A stretch of DNA of 64,000 bases, from the NCBI RefSeq assembly GCF_029633865.1, contig NC_079230.1:27197163-27261162 (forward strand). The letters run 5' to 3'. Positions 29,698 through 43,142 of this stretch are shown in pieces (within the stretch, counting starts at the first letter, position 1; every line of letters starts with the position of its first letter). Under the pieces are notes generated by a model. That model worked only from the letters and a program-made list of their open reading frames with translations. It ran no database searches and was not told the DNA's origin. The stretch is from Lampris incognitus. Its lineage: Eukaryota; Chordata; Actinopteri; Lampriformes; Lampridae. Both the position numbers and the translations under genes were made by a program.

Positions 29698-32049
29698 TCA
29701 TCCAATGGTTTCCTTCCAGGGCCTTGACTTTCCATCTAACTGGGCTCCTGGCTTTCCTTTGGCTGATGTTGCTGCTATTGCTTGGCCAGTCTGCTTAAGT
29801 GGATTGTGGGTAAATGTCTGTCTCAGAGGACCTGTTGAGAGAACAGCAGAACGATATTAATGACAAGGAGAGAATGCATGTCCTACAGTGTGCCTTACAG
29901 CCATCTTAACACAGCACATATGAAGGGAGCCTGGTAGAACATGGTAGATGCTCTCCGAGAAACAAATAAATGACCTTACTCTACTTCTAGCTTAAACTAT
30001 ATGCAGCATGCAAAACCCCTTTTTAAAAGGGATTAGTTATGAGATCAGTTGTCTGACTTAACAGGTGATTCACAGAACAGTGGTATCTCCAATTTAACAA
30101 CAAAGTGGATGGACAATTTAAAAGCAAATGTTTGTGCGGCCGATGGCTCTCCACACAAACAGCCCTTTGAAAAAGAGTAATCCTTACTACCACATTTCGA
30201 TTTCCTTTTAACCGCTTAGATTTGAGCATCGTATTGGACTGTGAGTGGTGGCTTTCTACACTCTATCTAACAGACTGTAATGTAGAGCTTCAGCCAAGCC
30301 TCTTCTCTGCAGAGGCACAGTGATGGAAAGCGACACCATGTGTGTAAAAGACTTGGGCTTTGGGTTATTTCTGGAGTGCAGCGAACACTGACCTCTGGCG
30401 GCGAGATCCAGTTGGTTTTTGATTCGCTTCTCCCTCTCCTGCAACTGCTGTGCCATCTGAGCATTCTTCCAGCCTGGCGGGGACAGACAGAGTTTAGCAC
30501 AGGAACAAAGAGGGGCATTCCCATTTTATACACAAACTGTGTCAATGTGCATAGATATGTGCAGAGAATGAAAAGAAGATGGGAGTTACATTGAAAGAAC
30601 ACACAATGGAGATTTTTAACTCATGTTCCAACAAAATCTGAATTTTCACAATTCTCAATCCTCAAAATCTGAGGATTTTCTGATCTGAGGAGGATGCAAG
30701 GAGTAGAGGTGACGAAGGCGTATGAGTTTAAATACTTGGGGTCAACTTTCCAAAGTAACGGGGAGTGCAGAAGAGCGGTGAAGAAGAAAGTGCAGGCAGG
30801 GTGGAGTGGGTGGAGAAGAGTGTCAGGAGTGATTTGCAATAGAAGGGTATCAGCAAGAGTTAAAGGGAAGGTTTACAAGATGGTTGTGAGACCAGCTATG
30901 TTATATGGTTTGGAGACAGTGGCCCTGACAAAAAGACAGGAGGCGGAGCTGGAGGTGGCAGAGTTGAAGATGCTAAGATTTTCATTGGGAGTGATGAAGA
31001 AGGACAGGATTAGGAATGAATATATTAGAGAGACCGCTCAAGTTGGACGGTTTGGAGACAAAGCAAGAGGGGCAAGATTGAGATGGTTTGGACATGTGTG
31101 GAGGAGAGATGCTGGGTATATTGGGAGAAGGATGCTGAATATGGAGCTGCCAGGGAAGAGAAGAGGAAGGCCAAAGAGGAGGTTTATGGATGTGGTGAGG
31201 GAGGACATGCAGGAGGCTGGTGTGACAGAGGAAGATACAGAGGACAGGAGGCGATGGAAACAGATGATCCGCTGTGGTGACCCCTAAAAGGGGCAGCCTG
31301 AATTAGTAGTAGTAGTAATTTCAACAAAATCTGAATGTGCTTTGTCATTTATTGTTAACCTGCTAGGAAATTAGCCATGTTTACCTTAGTCAATTTTTTG
31401 TCTTCAGTGTATATTAGCAAGAATTATCATTATTACTGCCATCAGACATGGAGAGAGGCTGTACTACACAAGAAAATGGAAGGCTGGTCCGTGTCTTTAA
31501 ACTGCTCAAAATGGGAAAGTATTGAAGAAGTAGTGGCTAAAACTACATTGTTTTTCTTGACATGAGAAAAATATGGTAGGAGTGTGGATTTTGTTGATGA
31601 AAAATACAGCAAAAAAAGCTCAGCAGGACCGGGCTTAGGTTTGTGCTCAGTATAGCCAATACCAATCAGTTAAAAAAGAGCCAAGATCAGCCCCGATAAT
31701 GATCTTTGAGGTCGGATCGGGACAACCCTAGTACTACCCCTTGCAAATGAAGTATGTGGACTGAGGACACAGTTTCAGTAGCAGACACACTTGATCAGTG
31801 TTAAGGGTGGCCCTATTGGGTCATCCAGTAATTCACTTTGGTCACTAAATTGACCAAAAACACAAGACGGATCATGTCTTTTCATCCAATTTGTCCAAAA
31901 AAAGTTTGGTTTAGTCAGGTTTTTGTCAGATAGGACGTCATGGACGAATACTTTCATAGTTTCCATTAATGAACACTGTGCCGCTGAGGAGTAGATTGGA
32001 TATAAGATCAGCCAAGCATTCATCTCCATCCACTCTTCCATTTCAGACC

Positions 32050-32122
<73 letters not shown>

Positions 32123-35100
32123 CATCTATCCATCTATCTATCTATCTATCTATCTATCCATCCATCCATCCATCCATCCATCCAACAAGCCTCTCATTCT
32201 GTCCCTATACATTCAGTCCTCCAAGCATTTGATTAGTTTTCTCTGTCTGCAACACTCACCCTTCTTCATGCTCACGATGAAGCCTTCATTTTCGGGTAGA
32301 GCGGAGGCCGGGTGGGTGATCCGCTCTGGGATGCGGAATTTCTTCCGAATCAGCGGGTGTCTGAGTAAAGCCACTTGGCCCAGGGAGAAGCAGTTGGAGG
32401 TCAGCCAGTATGTAAACACTGCCTGGAGATCCCAGAGGAAGAAACAGCAGGTATAGAAATGCAAATGGATGGAGAAGGAAACGCACAGCACAATGAACAT
32501 GAGGAAACGAGTCGCCCGAGCTACACCAGCTCAGTCAAACCTCCAACTAGAGCATTTGTCTCCAACTATGTGCCATTCAGAGCTGTGTACATACAGGTTT
32601 TCATTTTCATTCCAATCCCATACTATATAAGCTGAAAGGAGACAAATCCCGAGACCAGCACAAAACCTGAACTAGAGAGGGAAGAACTAAACAATGACAT
32701 CAGCAAATGATGCATCTGCTTAGACGAACGGCTACATTCACATGGCTCTCGATGCCAGGGCCTCATTTTTTCACGGAAAGTACATTTTCAAGATTTACTC
32801 ACTGAATAAAGGTGAAAAATGACCTTGAGCACCCCAAATGCTGTTTTGAGGTGATACCCAAGGATGTTCAACCACTGCAAGTGCTAAGCCTTGTCAGCCA
32901 ATTAAAGAAAAAAAAAAGTTACTTCTTCCTGGATTCAAAATGGATGTTATTACTTGTTACACCACGGTCACAGGGAATACTGGTTTCTGATTGGTTGGAG
33001 GGTGTGCATTAAAACTGTATAACACACACGTAGTTCGGCTAATGTTTAATCACTTTTCTAAATTCATACGCTGGCCACAAAAATGTTACATAACCATAGC
33101 AACATGCTGATTCTGTAGCAAGCTCAGTAAACATCAAAGCGTTAGCTTAGCGGCTAACTTTTTCTTCAAAACCTTTTAACTGAGTCCAAAACGCTGAGCA
33201 TAAGTTGAGCATAAATAAGGGAATGCTTTAATTGGAATCATTTTAATTTACTTTAATTCTACTTTTAATTCTATCTTAATTTCTCCACTTCCTGTTGGAC
33301 AGTTATTTACCTCTGCATGGTGCGTTAAAATCCTGTAATGCACACCTTGTCATGGATCATATAACTCACTTTTTTTTTGTTATATTATTAAATGTCTCAC
33401 CTCCAAATAGAGGGATTCAAATAGTATTCAAATAGTGGGAAATAGTGTTCTCCTTACAGAAAATGTCAACTTATCTAAAATGGAGGCCAGCACCACCAGT
33501 CCCCTTTTAAGATGGAGATCAACAAAGAAAAAAAAAAAGAAAAAAAATCGGGGGACACGTGTGTGAATAAATTCTTGGATAGTTCAACTTTACTGTGACA
33601 CTCAGAGGTGTTAAGGGAGAAATGTAAAGACTAATAACTGATTTGTAACTGAAAGTGAGATAGATATAACTTTCTACACAACACAGTACAGAGAAAATTA
33701 GGCCTAATGTTATGTTAATGTGGCGTTATGAGTTACTCAGTAAAAATAGAGACATGTAATGCCCGTAGGAGCATAGAAAAGGGGTAAGTAAGTGTATGAC
33801 TGACTGACCGTAGGGAAATTGATGGTGAGGGGGAGGATGACGAAGGGCATTATCCTGAAAACTGTCTTCATTGCTCGCAGATTCGGGTTGTCTATGCCAG
33901 ACTCTGCCCCCAGCTGAAACAGAGAAGGTGATAAATGTGATGATCATTTGCAAAGAAGCACAAATACATAAGCATGTCTTACAATTCACAACTTTCACTT
34001 TACTTAAGACACATTGCAGCTTTCAAAGGTGAAATTTTTTCTCGCAAAGTATCTTTGCCAACCCCCCAAATTATATTTGATGTTACACGAAATGAGACCA
34101 TAAACGATTTTGAAAACGATAAATACACCCTAATTTTTCCCTGAGTAACTGCTTTGTGACCAAAGTAAGGCTGTATTAAAGGTGCAGAAGTGAGCCTGTG
34201 AATGAAAGTTTGCAGTTTCAAATCCCTGTACTGACAGAGAAAGTCTAAATGGTCAACGTGATTTATTAATGCCAATCAACTGCCCTGTAATTATCCTTGG
34301 AAAAGTCACTAAACCCAATTCTACCTCGGTGGAGCGATGGAGCAGGTAGTCGTATAAGACTGTGGTAGTTTTAGACAGTAACCCAGTGTGAATGGGTGGA
34401 TATGTTAGCTTCCTCTGAATGCTCCCGACAGATGTTAGTCCAGATGTGTTCTTGGTAAACTTCTCAGTTTTTTAAAACTGCCTTGTGTCACAAACCTTAC
34501 TCATTTGGTAATCCAAACAAGAACTAAACAACACTGCTAAAGTAAACAATAAAAATCATCTGCAAATACTATGTGACCCAGGTCTCCGATGTTAAGTCAA
34601 GTTTATTTGTATAGCCCAAAATCACAAGGTAGTCCTGAAGGGCCTAAGAGATGTGTAAAAATGGTATCGTAACAAAGAATATGTTAAAAAATTCCAGGAT
34701 CAGAGCATTCTGGGAGAATTAACAGGAACAAAACTTCCCTCACCTCCAGGATGAAGAACATTGTGCCAGTGACGGCGAAAGGCAGGATGTAAAAGGGGTC
34801 TGCCATTGTTAGGTCAGGGAACCAGAGGACACCTCCTGTCTGTAGGCTGGGTACCGGGAGATAAGCCATCTTCCTCAGAGCAATGAAGAATGAGATGAAG
34901 ACTGGGGCCTGTGGAACACAGAAATATGGGTGGTTAGTGATAATTAAATATCATTGTTTTAGATAAGGAAAATTCAACCCAAAGTTTTGTGGGTGAGGTC
35001 TTTGTTTTGTTCACAAGTGAAGCTGTTTGCCTGTCCAAGATTAAAACTGGTTTGAAAGGGGAGTTTTTGTTAAAATGAAAGGTTGAGAGGCACCTCAGTG

Positions 35101-35706
35101 TGCAAGTTTTAATCGACTAACTCCTACTCTTACAATGCCATGAGGGATTTTAACCTCCCAAGCATAAAAATCCATTCTCTAAAGCAACCCTCACTATAAC
35201 AATCCTTCTTATCTATAGCCCTGACAAAGACCTTCTTTGTTAAAACGTGTTAAGTGTTTTAATGGACCTGCCAGTGAGCCACTGGAATAAAAGCTTTTCA
35301 AATTGACACAACTTCAGTCCTCCCCATTACCTTTCAGAATGGCTAGAGCGTTCTCTTCTGGACCATTTTTGTTTTTTCTATGGTTCTTTCCTTCACTCTA
35401 TAAGCACCTGCATACTAGTTTCTTACAATCATTAGAGTGCCCAGTATCCCCCCCCCAGCATTTTTATCCACTGAATAGATTACTTGACTTCATATAATGT
35501 CTCCACAAATAATTAAAACAATCAAAATAAGAAGAGCAGAGAGAGGGGGGGGAGGTGCAGTGTAAAGACATATACTGATATACTGACCTGCACCAAAGGA
35601 ACCAGGAAACCACGGAGAGGGTTGACATCATGCTTCTTCTGGAACAGGCTTAGGTCAGAGTAGGCCTTGGCAACTACACAACACACGGACACACGGGTGC
35701 GCGTGT

Positions 35707-35737
<31 letters not shown>

Positions 35738-36108
35738 CACACACAAATACAAACAAACAACCAAACAGGATTATGATATACTGTTGAAGGTAGCTTTCAT
35801 AAGCATTTACACAGACACGGTACTACCAAAGACCGCATAGAAACTCATGTAACAAACCTTAAATAGACACATGAAAGTGCAAAAACAAAGCTGAGTTTAC
35901 ATTCATATTTGTTTCCACTCTGTTTGGCCTCATTCATCCTGTTGGTGAGTTTGGTCATCTCAGGAAGCACATTGTTCAGCTTGGCTGCCTCCCTTTGGCC
36001 CTTCACTATGACAGGAAACACAGCCAGACGTGCCAGGGCCGTTCCTTTATGAGGAATGGATACAAATAGGAAAGAGAGAAAGGGAGAGAAAGGGGGGGAC
36101 AGAGAGAG

Positions 36109-36156
<48 letters not shown>

Positions 36157-39054
36157 ACACACACACACACACAGGACAGAAAACACAGAGATATGTATGT
36201 ATCACTTGGTCTGACATTAATCAATAGCGCACAAAATATAGGCTATGTGCTAGCAAGTTCATGACTGTGGGTTTAACAACTGAATATTAATTTATAAGGT
36301 GGTGGGAAACCATTTGTGATGAAAAGCCAAGGGTGTGTTAGTTTTCAATCCATCTGAAAACTTCATAAGACGAGTTGAGCAGGGCTTGAGACTAACGGTG
36401 TCCCACTGTCCCGGGGACAATAGAAAATATTTGAAACGAACAGAGCTCTTCCCTGGGACACCTCTAGGATGAAAGGGATTTTATATAGACTTATTTAAAA
36501 CTATCCCTTAGCAAACGACAAACTGAAACGAGCACTGACGACAACAGCGTGCATCTTCTGATTTATAATCTATGTTATTCTTGCGTCTGACTTTCTGCCC
36601 GGCTTGATCTCTGTGCACGCGGCTTCTGTCAAAAATAGACTAGGTGCACATTTTTAGCAAACCATTATGATGCATTCAAGCTCTGTTCAGTAAAAATAAC
36701 TATAGGGCAAAGGTAATTACCTTATCATGATCTGTTCAAATGTTCTTGTAAAGTTTTGTTTTTGGCGAGAAACTTCAAAAACACCGCTGTTTGAAGGAGG
36801 AATTTGTTGCTGTTTTCACAGCAAAATAGATTTTAGAGAGGGAATTATAACCTATTTAACTTTTAATCAAAGCAAATATTAAATAAAATACAATCACTTA
36901 TTCCCTAATCAACTGAGTAGTGTGTTTTCATGCAAATAACTACTATAGATGACAATAACAAATTAAAAAGACAACATTTAGAATTCTGGACGGTTCACAT
37001 GGAGTTTGGGACGGTTCAAATTATTTTTTTAGGGAAGGTTCCGGGAAGGTGGTGAAGAAAGTTAGTCTGGAGTCCCATTATCAAGTACCACAACTTCAAC
37101 CACAGCAGGAGAACTAAAAAGAAATAAATTGGTGTGGTGTTGGGTTGGAATGTAAATCTGCATAGTTTTAGCCTTTGATAGTACATGGTTGCCATCTGGT
37201 GGTTTGTACTCCATCGGTTTGTGCTTACCTACAACAATGGCCCCCCACCAGGGCAAGCCTAGATCAACATGCATGACCTCTAATAAGTTCTGGATTAGTC
37301 CCACTGGGGTGTGTTGGGCCAATCCCAGCTCTGCAAGGCTAGTTTCTGGAACCATCCCCTGCAGAACCTCCACGGCAGTTGGTGGCGCCTCAGCCACCTG
37401 CTCAGTGATTGGTGATGTGATAACAGGGGTGGGGTCAGCAGGCACCGGGACTCCAGAGAAATCCAACATTGGAGAGGAAGCAGAGGCTTCTACTACTGGA
37501 GCAGTCATAGAGACAGTTTCAACTGTGACCTGGAGATATCAGTAACACATGGTATTATACTCAGTTTCTCCTGAATACCATTAAGACCTCACTCAGATAT
37601 TTTCAGTTTTCTGTTAGTGTCAGGCACCTGCTCAGAGATTGGTGGTGTGATTACAGGGGCAGCATCAGCAGGTACAGAGACAGGGCTGGATTCCAGGATT
37701 GGAGGAGTGTCAGAGGCTTCCATCACTGGAGTTGCCATGGAAATGGTTTCAACTTGAGTCTGTAGATGTTATTACAACATGATGCCACTTTTCAGCCAAG
37801 CTTAATTGCATTGATATTGCATACATACTATCAACATATTGCTCCAAATTTAGTTAGCTTTGTGAGTCACTGGACAATGAAGTTAAAGTATTGAAAACTT
37901 CATAAAGTTTTAAACACTTCCTCATCTTGGAAGAGAAGTCTCATCCTTTATTTTAATGTAATAAAATGACTAAATTTCTAAAGCAATTTTCTGGTTCGAG
38001 GGCACAACGTGCTTGTAATGAAACAACTGCACACAGTATGAGTGAACCAGTGGGAATTGATTCGCTAACTTTTGTTTGTATCAGTGCTCAAGGTATAAAC
38101 TATCATACCATCAGGTACTCGACGAACTGAGCTACACAGGACCACACGCATCAATGAAGAGGACCAAATCTGAAATACGGTTTACTGAGACAGCGTGACA
38201 TTTACATCGCCAGTAAACTTACCTGTGAGCTGTTGTGCCTTACTGCCACACTGTTAACAAACAGGAGCCTCCCATTATGTCTTCGACCAAGGAGAATCCT
38301 TGTGGCAGGAATCCTGAATTCAACTATTGTGTGTAGATGGGACCTCTGCAGCACTTTCTATATATAAACGACGGGGGATGAGTATGAGGGAGGTGCACAG
38401 TAAGCAGAACAGAATTCAGTCATTTTTAAGTGTCTTTAAAAAAAAATTTCAACGAGAGAGTGGCAGTGAGATGACAAACATTGCAACATAGCTTTTGATG
38501 AATCAACTATAGCCAGGGAATGCAACTTTGCTAATAAATCCCCGTGAACTATGTGAAAGGTAAAAGACAATATGACCCTCGTGAAAGAGACGTCCCCTCT
38601 GTCAGCCACACGACGCGTGCGCAGTAAAGCAGCCAGGATGCTAGCCGGCTAGCAAACGAGCTAAGCGACATCGCCGTTTATAGCAACCGAACGCACATTC
38701 GACTGAAGCCAAAGCACGCAAAGACGTAACTTCGCCAGTAAACCGGTGTAAGCAATATGAGAATAAAATAAAATAAAGACGATACGACTGTCTGGCTCGC
38801 AGTCAAAGGACGCATGCGCAGTATAGAAGCGAGGACACCAGTGTGCTAGCAATTGAGCTAACGGACGTAGCTGTTTGTATTTAACAAACAAACGGAGAGA
38901 CCAAGTCCCGAACATCAGACTTAGACCCATGGATAACACCAACCTGGTTACGTGGCTCTGAAAGTGGGTGGTTGCCCCGGCCCGGTTTTCCAGTCTGTCT
39001 CAGAAAGCATCTTGCTAAGCACCCAGGAGTCACCCCACTCCTGAAGGCAGCCAT
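29698..39054 (-). CDS. oxa1l: mitochondrial inner-membrane insertase OXA1L, 11 coding exons
   Basis: Coding exons in transcript order: 39054-38944, 38357-38223, 37759-37628, 37529-37229, 36044-35901, 35673-35588, 34908-34744, 33913-33809, 32422-32260, 30473-30393 and 29831-29698; 1557 nt, 518 aa, phases consistent throughout. OXA1L inserts mitochondrially made and imported proteins into the inner membrane (family knowledge). Residues 1-82 are Arg-rich and lack acidic clusters, as expected of a presequence. The YidC/Oxa1 core starts at LGLPWWGAI and runs through [33 protein letters not shown] and [12 protein letters not shown]; the tail has the basic coiled-coil [14 protein letters not shown] and ends WKETIG, matching the mammalian C-terminus. 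Exon 3 and the first part of exon 4 are tandem duplicates of each other. The gene faces slc7a7 tail to tail. The start at 39054 gives a good presequence. Confidence 0.93.
30690..31311 (+). mobile_element. RTE-like LINE 3' end, copy 1
   Basis: A 197-aa open frame (30694-31287) covers the post-catalytic part of a reverse transcriptase: [48 protein letters not shown]. It ends CGDP-stop and then a short (AGT)n tail, which is common for RTE-type elements. 5' truncated. It lies in oxa1l intron 9, antisense to the gene. A second, very similar copy is at 39400-40095. Confidence 0.75.
32045..32183 (+). repeat. (CTAT)n/(CATC)n microsatellite
   Basis: About 140 bp of CTAT with CATC variants at the right end; oxa1l intron 9. 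Confidence 0.9.
32423..33808. other. oxa1l intron 8, nothing recognised
   Basis: AT-rich, with A-runs at 32905 and 33525. No repeat family or exon recognised. Similar plain introns of the same gene are 33914-34743 and 34909-35587; 36045-37228 holds a (GA)n/(CA)n run at 36105-36172. Confidence 0.6.
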
Positions 39055-39399
39055 GTTTTCGGCAACGGGCTAAAAGGATACTACGGAAAGCGCCGGTGTA
39101 CAAACTTAGTGCTTGCACGGTCGTTTGGTAAGCCAGCCTGAGGAACGGCGATCGGTTTAGATGTTAGGGGCAATTTGTCAGCAGTTATAGTTTTCTGGAG
39201 CTTTGACGTCGGCGGCAGGTATTGACTGCAATATATCATAATGATTAATAGTTAAGGAAAATTATAGTAATGAACACCTACAGTTAGGCCCACGTCGTTT
39301 TCCTATTATATGTAAGCCCTAAAGGGCCATGTACTCACACATTTAATGTACAGTTTTCCCTTGATGACGAGATAATTTTTATTATCTCGAAAGTCAGTA

Positions 39400-40095
39400 G
39401 GAGCCAGCTGGAATACCTGTGCGTGAATGAGAGGGAGGACACTGGAATGGTGAGGATGCAAGGAGTAGAGGTGACGAGGGCGTATGAGTTTAAATACTTG
39501 GGGTCAACTGTCCAAAGTAACGGGGAGTGCAGAAGAGAGGTGAAGAAGAGTGCAGGCAGGGTGGAGTGGGTGGAGAAGAGTGTCAGGAGTGATTTGCGAC
39601 AGAAGGGTACCAGCAAGAGTTAAAGAGGAGGTTTACAAGATGGTTGTGAGACCAGCTATGTTGTATGGTTGGGAGACAGTGGCACTGATGAAAAGACAGG
39701 AGGCGGGGCTGGAGGTGGCAGAGTTGAAGATGCAAAGATTTACATTGGGAGTGACGAAGAAGGACGGGATTAGGAATGAGTATATTAGAGGGACCGCTCA
39801 AATTGGACGGTTTGGAGACAAAGCAAGAGAGACAAGATTGAGATGGCTTGGACATGTGTGGAGGAGAGATGCTGGGTATATTGGGAGAAGGATGCTGAAT
39901 ATGGAGCTGCCAGGGAAGAGGAGAAGAGGAAGGCCAAAGAGGAGGTTTATGGATGTGGTGAGGGAGGACATGCAGGTGGCTGGTGTGACAGAGGAAGATG
40001 CAGAGGACAGGAAGAGATGGAAACAGATGATCTGCTGTGGCGACCCCTGACGGGAGCAGCCTGAAGTAGCAGTAGTAGTAGTAGTAGTAATCTCG
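39400..40095 (+). mobile_element. RTE-like LINE 3' end, copy 2
   Basis: Very similar to the copy at 30690-31311 and extending slightly further 5' (VNEREDTGMVRMQGVEV). The reading frame changes at about 39547 through a two-base loss relative to copy 1, then stays open to 40050. The (AGT)n tail ends near 40090. It lies upstream of the oxa1l start. Confidence 0.75.
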
Positions 40096-40389
40096 AGATA
40101 TCGTTTTCCTGAGATAACGAGGTATTCCTATACTGCTGATCACCACGTCACATTTCGCTTTAATCAAGGCCCGACACAGGCTGAAATATCTGTGTGCCTT
40201 GCTATTACTAATGATAGACACATTAGTGTGTGTCATTATCGCCGGCAAAATCTCAGTGCACCTGATGCCATTATAAACTACATGACCAGCTACGAGGCCC
40301 TGGGTGAATCTATGGATACTGGATGATGACAGAGATGCAGATCAGTAAGATTGAGGGTCACGAGCAACCTGGTGTACGAAGTATAAACA

Positions 40390-41735
40390 TTTTTGGGCCC
40401 AGAAGATCCACAACAGAGGAACTCTGAGACTCCAAAGAAGGCATTATGGTGTTCCGGGACCAAATTACTTATGGCATATGGACTCTTATGATAAACTCAC
40501 ACTCTTTGAAATTGGAGTTGATAGGTGCATTGTTTTCTCACGCTACATAATCTGGATGCAAGCGAACTTAACAAACAGTAATACTAAAGCCGTTGCAACT
40601 TACTTCATTGGTGCTGGTAGTGAGCTAGGGGTTTGCTCAAAAAAAATTAACAGATCGGATCCTGGTAGCGAAAATGTGGATGACAATGGCACAGATCATG
40701 GACCTTGTGTTTTTCAAGGATGAAGTTCTGCAAATTAAAGGGTTGAAAGCAAGTGGGGAAAATGTCAAAGGCAGAATGTAGACTTCTGCAGAGACTTCAT
40801 TCATTCATTATCCAAACCGCTTGTCCTACTCAGGGTCACGGGGATGCTGGAGCCTATCCCAGCAGTCATTGGGCAGCAGGCGGGGAGAGATACCCTGGAC
40901 AGGCCGACAGTCCATCACAGGACCAACTCACACACACACACATTCACACCTAGGGACAATTTAATATGGCCAATTCACCTGACCTGCATGTCTTTGGACT
41001 GTGGGAGGAAACCCGAGCACTCAGAGGAAACCCACGCAGACACGGGGAGAACATGCAAAACTCCACACAGAGGACGACCCCCAAGGTTGGACTACCTCGG
41101 GGCTTGAACCCAAGACCTTCTTGCTGTGAGGCGACCGTGCTAACCGCTGCGCCACTGTGCCGCCCCACTTCTGCAGAGACTTGTTCCAGGAATCCCAGTC
41201 AGCGGGTGACTTCAGGGGTGATATGGTTGACAAGGGTCTCGTTCAGTTCTGCTTCCTTGATGTCATTCAGCTAACCTCTTTCACACGAACATACGTACAT
41301 GTGTGCACGCACACACGCACATACACACACAAAAGCCACATGAAATGCACGTCAATGTGCATATAGTAAGAATGTTAGTAATTGTAAATTATAATGTAGT
41401 TAACTAACACATTTTACAGTTTATTGAGTGGTACTGAGTAGATTAATATCAACAGGCTGGGTATAACCTAATGGAAAAAAGCGTAGAGAGATTGCAGCTT
41501 AATGAATGTGTATCTTGTTTTACAGGAGTTAGATACTCTGGTGAGAGTGTGGAACACCCATCGGACCCGGCCAGGTGGCAACGGTCGTGACTTGTATCAT
41601 GGCAAACCTCTCCTCTTGTACCATGCGCCGAAGTTGTACCAGGTACAGGACCACCTCCATCCAGTGGACTACAACAGACTGCACATCATACGAGAAGAGG
41701 ATGTTTGCCTTTGGAAAGCTGGTTACTCGCTGTGA
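40390..41735 (+). pseudogene. broken integrase-like (DDE core) relic
   Basis: Two patches resemble the integrase-core proteins that occur in many copies in fish genomes: a HYGVPGPNYLWHMDSYDKL-like patch near 40440-40500, and VWNTHRTRPGG near 41545. The family was not settled; LTR, Polinton-like and other DDE sources are possible. It is treated as a fossil and looks broken in several places. A SINE is inserted in it at 40798-41166. No cellular role is claimed. Confidence 0.45.
40798..41166 (-). mobile_element. tRNA-derived SINE (type B) with 16-bp target duplication
   Basis: Full-length copy on the minus strand. The tRNA-like head is near 41110-41160 (RC GCGCAGCGGTTAGCACGGTC), the body holds the shared TTCTCCCCGTGTCTG block, and the end is a CATT-type tail near 40800. 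The sequence ACTTCTGCAGAGACTT flanks it at 40782-40797 and 41167-41182 without mismatch, so the insertion is young. Confidence 0.85.
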
Positions 41736-41739
41736 CACA

Positions 41740-43142
41740 GACCTTAGGAAGTAGTCTTGAGCCGGGTCATAACGCTGTTGAGGCTGCCAGGCTGTTCAGA
41801 CAGCTGAGGCCCTTGATAAGAGCACAACTGGTAGAGCCAGACCAGTAAGAACCAAGGCTGTGGTCATAACACATAATGATACTGACTTGAATTATAGCCA
41901 GTTCAGGCCGGAGGTGTTCAGTTTACCATTCATATGAATCCTTAAAGAGCCAAACATTAAAAAAAAAAAAAAGGGTAGCACCATCACCAAGAATGAAAAC
42001 TAGAAATGGGGACTTGTTTTCATTCTCTACTTGACTATCTAACTATTTGCTGCATATTGTGGCTGTAAAAGGTTTGTTTACACCGGAATAAAGCTTATTT
42101 TCCATCCACAAATCAAACTCCTCAGGACCGCATGTGACTTTCCCTCACATTTATGTAGTCCGCGACATTGGAGAACCTGAAACGTTTCACCGCTCATCTA
42201 ATCGCCCCTTTTCCACCTCTTCAGCCTTTCTCTTGTTTCTGCCGGTACACCGGATGTGGGGTGATGCCTTACAGAGCGAACATTTTACACACAGGTTGAC
42301 GTATACCCACAGACAGACGCACACAACAAGCAACATGTGCTCATTTTGAGTCAGGGATATTATACCGCACCCCCTGAAATACAGAAGTGAGTTTAACTTG
42401 TCAGGTTTTGACTCCACTCACACCATGTGTCGACTGCATGAAGGGTTGGGTGGAGAGTTAAGCTAGCTTTGCGTGGCCAGATGTGAGAGAAGACAAAACC
42501 GTCTCAACACGGCGAAGATCGACCATACCTACTGTGAACCTCGCGTAACCAGCACCACACGATGTGCAAAGAAAGCAAGATGGAAGCATATGCACATGTG
42601 AATACTTGGAAAACGGGGCAGATTTCCCGCGGGAGACAGCGAGGAGCCTCTGCTTGGTACTGTAAAAAAACAAAACATTTTAATAGAAAGTGCAGTGGTA
42701 GTCCTTCAAACGTTCGTGCGTGTGATATAGTGATCCTGTGATGTAAAAAGTGACAGTATGCCCCCAACCAAAACTACGCCCATGCATTAGTGAGGCATAT
42801 TTAACTGGCTGCACGTTATAGTCATAGTATAATATAGTATCTCTATTGCACCCTCGTTCCTTAAACACCCAAAATCGACGCACGCTGAGTTCTTACGCCA
42901 TTCACCGCATAGACCTGTGTACTTTGAACTTTATTTGACGATAACAATAAGATGACGGATTAACATTATCTCTGCAGGTTAAGTTCAAATCCTATAATAA
43001 TTTTTATATCCATACATTGTGTAGATAATAGGGTTACAGTAGCAAAGATAAGAAAATGCGAGACAGAAGCAAACCCGACAGTAGAGTTGTACAGTGAAGA
43101 AATGGAAGGTGGGACAGAAGGCCAAGCTAACGATCGGTTAGC
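41740..43142. other. intergenic stretch without recognised gene
   Basis: Between the integrase-like relic and RBR copy A. A poly-A run near 41960, a GAAACGTTTCACCGCTCATC repeat motif near 42180, nothing else recognised on either strand. Confidence 0.6.

Noticed and set aside
31640-31735. Possible transposon end with CGGATCGGGACAACCCTAG
   Set aside because: Only one end recognised; element limits cannot be supported.
36379-37050. Possible DNA transposon starting CAGGGCTTGAGACTAAC
   Set aside because: The start resembles a known type of repeat end, but no matching opposite end was found.
37189-37545. 118-aa plus-strand frame
   Set aside because: Antisense shadow of oxa1l exon 4.
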